Shown here in pieces: positions 5,545 through 8,273 of a stretch of 8,273 nt of DNA. The position numbers were made by a program, and so were the translations under genes. The DNA is taken from positions 1-8,273 of the forward strand of contig JAENXI010000027.1 in NCBI GenBank assembly GCA_016649625.1, written 5' to 3'. The stretch is from Candidatus Bathyarchaeota archaeon (GTDB taxonomy: Archaea > Thermoproteota > Bathyarchaeia > Bathyarchaeales > Bathycorpusculaceae). The notes beneath the pieces were generated by a model, which saw nothing but the letters and a program-made list of their open reading frames with translations, ran no database searches and had not been told where the DNA came from. Numbering within the stretch: position 1 is the first letter of the stretch; each line of letters opens with the position of its first letter.

Positions 5545-6465
5545 TTATTTAAAAATCCATTCGTACTTTCGATTAACAACTTCAAATATTGAATGAGGTG
5601 GAATAATTCCTTCCTCACAAATTACACCATGGATAAATTCTCGTCTAGTAATATCAAATGCTGGATTTCTAAAAAGCAAATTTTTTGGTGCATCTTTCCA
5701 AACTTCGCTAGGATCTCTTTCCTCGATTTTTTCATAATTTCCACAAATAGTGGCTGGATCAAATTTCAAGAGTTCTGAAACAACATAAAACGGTTTTCTA
5801 GCCTCTCTAGCTATTAATGCAATGGTGCTTGTTCCGATTTTATTAATCACGTTCCCCTCCGAAGTTATTGCATCTGAGCCCACAATAACTAGATCTATTT
5901 CTTTAATTATTGACCGAACAGCTGAATCTACGATTAATGTTGTTTTGATTCCATCTTTTATCAACTCTTTTGCTGTAATTCTACCTTGAAACAAAGGTCT
6001 TGTTTCTGTACAAAAAACCTCGAAATTTTTTCCCTCTCTATTTGCTGTAGTGAGAAGTTTTATTACAGTTGATGAATGACAGTGTGTTAAAACAACTGAG
6101 TTATTTTTTATACGTTTGCTTCCTATTGCTGCTATTTTCATTTTTGAATCCTCAAGATTTTTTAAGAATTGACTTGCACTTGATTCAACGATCTTGGATA
6201 GTACATTGATTGTTTCTCCATCGCTTTTTTCTACCTGAGATATTATCCATTTAATTGCATTTCTCATAAGAGGTTCAGTTTCTCGGGAACTCAAAAGCAT
6301 AGTTTGGGCTCTAAAGAGGTCATCTAAAAATTCTTGTTTATTTTCTGCTTTTGTTTCTTCTGATAATTTTACAAGAGCTTCAATAGCAGCTATTGCTACG
6401 TTTCTTGCTCCTTGAATTTTGAGTTGAGAAATTCTGTTTGCTATTTGACGAATACTTTCTACCAT
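5545..6465 (-). CDS. e2b2: Ribose-1,5-bisphosphate isomerase
   Basis: It isomerises ribose 1,5-bisphosphate to ribulose 1,5-bisphosphate, the middle step between its two neighbours. The 306 residues have the fold of the eIF2B-alpha / methylthioribose-1-phosphate isomerase superfamily: a helical N-terminal domain (about 1-105), then a Rossmann-like domain. C129 in 'THCHSST' and D198 in 'GSDAI' match the catalytic Cys133 and Asp202 of the Thermococcus enzyme with the same 69-residue spacing. 'NKIGT' (208-212) is the conserved sugar-phosphate site. AAAGG lies some ten bases upstream of the ATG as a modest SD. The position directly beside RuBisCO and AMP phosphorylase supports this role over a translation-factor one. 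It converges on RuBisCO with no room for a terminator between them. Confidence 0.92.
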   Translation of the reverse strand: MVESIRQIANRISQLKIQGARNVAIAAIEALVKLSEETKAENKQEFLDDLFRAQTMLLSSRETEPLMRNAIKWIISQVEKSDGETINVLSKIVESSASQFLKNLEDSKMKIAAIGSKRIKNNSVVLTHCHSSTVIKLLTTANREGKNFEVFCTETRPLFQGRITAKELIKDGIKTTLIVDSAVRSIIKEIDLVIVGSDAITSEGNVINKIGTSTIALIAREARKPFYVVSELLKFDPATICGNYEKIEERDPSEVWKDAPKNLLFRNPAFDITRREFIHGVICEEGIIPPHSIFEVVNRKYEWIFK

Positions 6466-6516
6466 ATTTTTCGCCTTTGCAAAAAATGTTTGTTAATGGT
6501 TGTATTAATGGAGAAA

Positions 6517-6525
6517 CATATAAAG
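6517..6525 (+). promoter_or_regulatory. TATA box of the GH3-family gene
   Basis: CATATAAAG predicts a transcript start near 6547, about nine bases before the ATG at 6556. It lies in the 90-base divergent spacer shared with the isomerase gene. Confidence 0.5.
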
Positions 6526-6555
6526 CAATTGAACTAAGAATTTAAGAGAACGTGT

Positions 6556-7695
6556 ATGATTCCAGATGAAGGTACTATTAATGGCATTTTGCGGCCTTTA
6601 GTATCTCCATGGTATGATTCATTAAAAAATCCTGGAAAAGCACAAAATCAAGTTTTAGATAATTTGCTTATTAAATATGCGAAAACGGACTTTGGCAAAA
6701 ACTTTGGTGCTCTTGAACTAAAAGGTTTAGAGACTTATCAAAAAAATTTTCCGATAATAGATTATCAGTTTTTATTACCCTATCTGACTAAAGTTCGAAA
6801 TGGCGACTACCGATCTATTCTTTCAGAAGTTCCCGATTGTTGGGTTATGACTAGGGGTTCAACTGGTGCTTCAAAAGTTTTACCCGCCACAAAAACACAC
6901 TTAAAACAGATTTATTCTTGTGGTGCAAGAGCGTTAATTAATTACGCGCTAAGAACAAAAAATTATGAAGTTTTCACAGGAGATATTCTTAACCTAAATT
7001 TTCCTTCTTCTGTCCATTCTATGACCATAAATGGTAAACAAGTTACTTTTGGCTATAGTTCAGGAACTTATGCTCGACTTAATCCTATGTTTGATCGAGT
7101 TAGTCTAGTTCCCAGACAGGAGGAAATAGACGAGATAGGTTCAGGAATCACAAAAAAATATTGGGAGAAAAGATTTGAATTGGTGTACCAGCAAGCTTTA
7201 CAAAAAAGAATAACGGCTACGATGGGTGTGGTGCCCGTAATTCTTGCTTTTGCGAAGTACATTAAACGCAAATATGGAAAAAAACCATCAGATATATGGA
7301 ATTTTAAGGCTTTATTCTGTACCAGTGTACCTAAGATACAATTTAAATATGCGCCAATTTTCAAAAAATATTTTGGATCCGCACCAATTATAGAGATGTA
7401 TACGGCAACTGAAGGAGTTTTTGCTCAACAACTAGATGACTTACCATATGTTACTCCTAACTACGACTCTTATCTCTTTGAAGTTAAAACTGGTAATACT
7501 GTAAAATTACTTTCTGATCTTAAACGGGGAGAATGGGGGAGTTTGATAATTTCATCTAGTATGTTCCCCAGATATGATATAGGTGATCTAATTGAGTCAG
7601 CAGGGAAGAATTATTTTCGAATATTCGGAAGACGAAAAACTCTAACTTTATTAGAACACAAACTCCATCGACTACTTGTAAGTAGATTTCTTTAG
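6556..7695 (+). CDS. GH3-family acyl-adenylating enzyme (acyl acid-amido synthetase-like)
   Basis: GH3 proteins belong to the ANL adenylation superfamily. Plant members activate carboxylic acids such as auxin or jasmonate with ATP and join them to amino acids, releasing AMP; prokaryotic members have no well-known substrate. In these 379 residues the ATP motifs are visible: 'TRGSTGASKVLP' (99-110, phosphate-binding loop), 'YTATEG' (282-287), 'RYDIGD' (339-344, ribose-binding aspartate) and 'FGRR' (357-360). The C-terminal domain is far shorter than in plant GH3 (about 590 residues in total), ending shortly after 'LLEHKLHRLL'. I see no frameshift, so this may be a natural short archaeal form. 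No signal peptide or clear membrane helix is present. It starts with a weak SD (AAGAG) and overlaps the next gene's stop tail to tail. Confidence 0.82.
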   Translation: MIPDEGTINGILRPLVSPWYDSLKNPGKAQNQVLDNLLIKYAKTDFGKNFGALELKGLETYQKNFPIIDYQFLLPYLTKVRNGDYRSILSEVPDCWVMTRGSTGASKVLPATKTHLKQIYSCGARALINYALRTKNYEVFTGDILNLNFPSSVHSMTINGKQVTFGYSSGTYARLNPMFDRVSLVPRQEEIDEIGSGITKKYWEKRFELVYQQALQKRITATMGVVPVILAFAKYIKRKYGKKPSDIWNFKALFCTSVPKIQFKYAPIFKKYFGSAPIIEMYTATEGVFAQQLDDLPYVTPNYDSYLFEVKTGNTVKLLSDLKRGEWGSLIISSSMFPRYDIGDLIESAGKNYFRIFGRRKTLTLLEHKLHRLLVSRFL

Positions 7696-8075
7696 GGTTT
7701 AGGAGTTCTTTTTCGAGCTAAATTAACAAAATAAAGAGCAGAGATTATAACTATACTTCCAATTATTAAGAACAAAGTAGGAATCATTGTTCCTTTGGGT
7801 ATTATTTTAGCTAATTGCAATGTTGCTAATAATCCCGTTGCTATTAATATTAAACCTCCAATCAACCAACCAAAAAATCCGTGCTCTTCCTTTTCTTGTT
7901 TTTCAGTTTTTTCAGGTTCGTCTTTTTCGTTTTTCTCTTGTTTTTCAGCTTTTTCTTCTTGTCGATTTTGTATTGGAACTGTAGTAGCGTCTACAGATTT
8001 TAAAGGTGCTCCACACTTGGAACAAAAAGCCATATTTTTCTCAACTTTATTACCACATTTTGAACAATATGACAT
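7692..8075 (-). CDS. Zinc-ribbon protein with charged linker and two membrane segments
   Basis: The product has 127 residues. An N-terminal zinc ribbon, C4-x2-C7 and C18-x2-C21 in 'MSYCSKCGNKVEKNMAFCSK', is followed by a flexible low-complexity linker rich in E, K and Q (about 38-64). Two hydrophobic helices follow at about 67-86 and 97-117, joined by a short loop, and a basic tail RKRTPKP. The ribbon probably faces the cytoplasm on a membrane hairpin. This 'zinc-ribbon plus transmembrane' architecture is widespread in archaea and bacteria with no common function. The linker DNA repeats itself: TCTTGTTTTTCAG occurs at 7894-7906 and 7936-7948 on the plus strand, suggesting expansion by slippage. 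The start has a strong SD. Its stop overlaps the GH3 stop by four bases (7692-7695). Confidence 0.85.
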   Translation of the reverse strand: MSYCSKCGNKVEKNMAFCSKCGAPLKSVDATTVPIQNRQEEKAEKQEKNEKDEPEKTEKQEKEEHGFFGWLIGGLILIATGLLATLQLAKIIPKGTMIPTLFLIIGSIVIISALYFVNLARKRTPKP

Positions 8076-8082
8076 TTTATTT

Positions 8083-8090
8083 CCCTCTCT
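8083..8090 (-). promoter_or_regulatory. Ribosome binding site of the zinc-ribbon gene
   Basis: On the minus strand AGAGAGGG with a 7-base spacer precedes the ATG at 8075. It is a strong SD and fixes the start at the residue just before the first zinc-ribbon cysteines. Confidence 0.6.
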
Positions 8091-8111
8091 ATTCTTGTAT
8101 CTTTTAATAAC

Positions 8112-8120
8112 TATTTAAAA
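8112..8120 (-). promoter_or_regulatory. TATA box of the zinc-ribbon gene
   Basis: TTTTAAATA on the minus strand predicts a transcript start near 8091, leaving a short leader that just contains the SD. Confidence 0.4.
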
Positions 8121-8176
8121 TGTTTACTTTATTGGAAAGAATAAACACTTGCACCTTTACATAGAGAGGATGGATT

Positions 8177-8273
8177 ATGAGAAAATCCTTGTTGTTTTCG
8201 TTGGCAGTGGCATTGGCGTTTGGCGGTATCGCCGTGGCCCAGGATGTAGATTACGATCCCAGTAATCCTAAAC
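8177..8273 (+). CDS. Secreted protein, N-terminal signal peptide only (runs off right edge)
   Basis: From the ATG at 8177, 32 codons are open to the window end. They encode a textbook Sec signal peptide: basic MRK, hydrophobic core 'LLFSLAVALAFGGI', and an AVA-Q type I cleavage site near residues 19-22, followed by an acidic mature start 'QDVDYDPSNPK'. GAGAGGA at 8164-8170 with a 6-base spacer supports this start. The coding bases are about 48% G+C (47 of 97), well above the AT-rich neighbours, with many G- or C-ending codons (TTG, GCG, GGC, GCC, GTG). The signal peptide and composition look bacterial, perhaps Bacteroidota-like, although the strong SD is not typical of that phylum. Too little is present to name a family. 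An overlapping ATG at 8170 in another frame reaches a stop and lacks a signal-like pattern. Confidence 0.6.
   Translation, partial: MRKSLLFSLAVALAFGGIAVAQDVDYDPSNPK

Noticed and set aside
5545..6465. Translation initiation factor 2B subunit alpha or methylthioribose-1-phosphate isomerase
   Set aside because: Same superfamily, but the Cys129/Asp198 pair at the spacing of the Thermococcus isomerase and the position beside RuBisCO and AMP phosphorylase favour ribose-1,5-bisphosphate isomerase.
7894..7948. Direct repeats TCTTGTTTTTCAG as a regulatory or mobile element
   Set aside because: They encode the repetitive Glu/Lys/Gln linker of the zinc-ribbon protein in frame and are explained by low-complexity coding sequence.
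7795..8118. Plus-strand open frame of 107 codons opposite the zinc-ribbon gene
   Set aside because: Its Ser/Phe/Cys-rich middle is the mirror of the Glu/Lys linker on the other strand, and the minus-strand product has a clear zinc ribbon, membrane helices and SD.

Overview
The window looks like a piece of genome from an AT-rich anaerobic archaeon, probably an uncultured lineage; I cannot fix the phylum from sequence alone. Three things point to archaea. The enzymes of the archaeal AMP (pentose bisphosphate) pathway are all here. The promoters look like TATA boxes about 25-27 bases before the likely transcript starts. Transcripts seem to end at T-runs without classic stem terminators. Starts are ATG, GTG or TTG, some with good Shine-Dalgarno (SD) sequences (GGAGGTG, GAGGT, AGAGAGGG), others apparently leaderless.

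Layout, left to right. (1) 1-412: the N-terminal end of a PadR-family transcription regulator on the minus strand, divergent from a 52-residue Cys/His-rich small protein. The spacer carries three copies of a 14-base partly palindromic repeat, TYGGWTAAYCRATA, placed around both promoters. (2) 413-724: AT-rich spacer with T-runs and the promoter of the next gene. (3) 725-2476: a rubredoxin domain fused to a pyruvate-oxidase-like thiamine diphosphate enzyme. (4) 2477-2688: spacer between convergent genes with T-rich terminators and a possible small RNA (TATA box, 9-bp hairpin, T-run). (5) 2689-6465: AMP phosphorylase (minus), form III RuBisCO (plus) and ribose-1,5-bisphosphate isomerase (minus), side by side in alternating orientation. 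(6) 6556-7695: a GH3-family acyl-adenylating enzyme. (7) 7692-8075: a zinc-ribbon protein with two membrane segments (minus), overlapping the GH3 stop. (8) 8177-8273: the start of a secreted protein with a clear Sec signal peptide and markedly higher GC content, cut by the window end.

How they work together: AMP phosphorylase turns AMP and phosphate into adenine and ribose 1,5-bisphosphate. The isomerase makes ribulose 1,5-bisphosphate. RuBisCO adds CO2 to give two 3-phosphoglycerate, feeding nucleotide carbon into lower glycolysis. The flanking pyruvate-oxidase-like enzyme could act further down, on pyruvate, and the GH3 enzyme would release AMP if it behaves like its plant relatives; both links are inference from neighbourhood. 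The most notable points are the complete, compact AMP-pathway cluster, the rubredoxin fusion, the repeat-flanked PadR/small-protein module and the compositional break at the right end.
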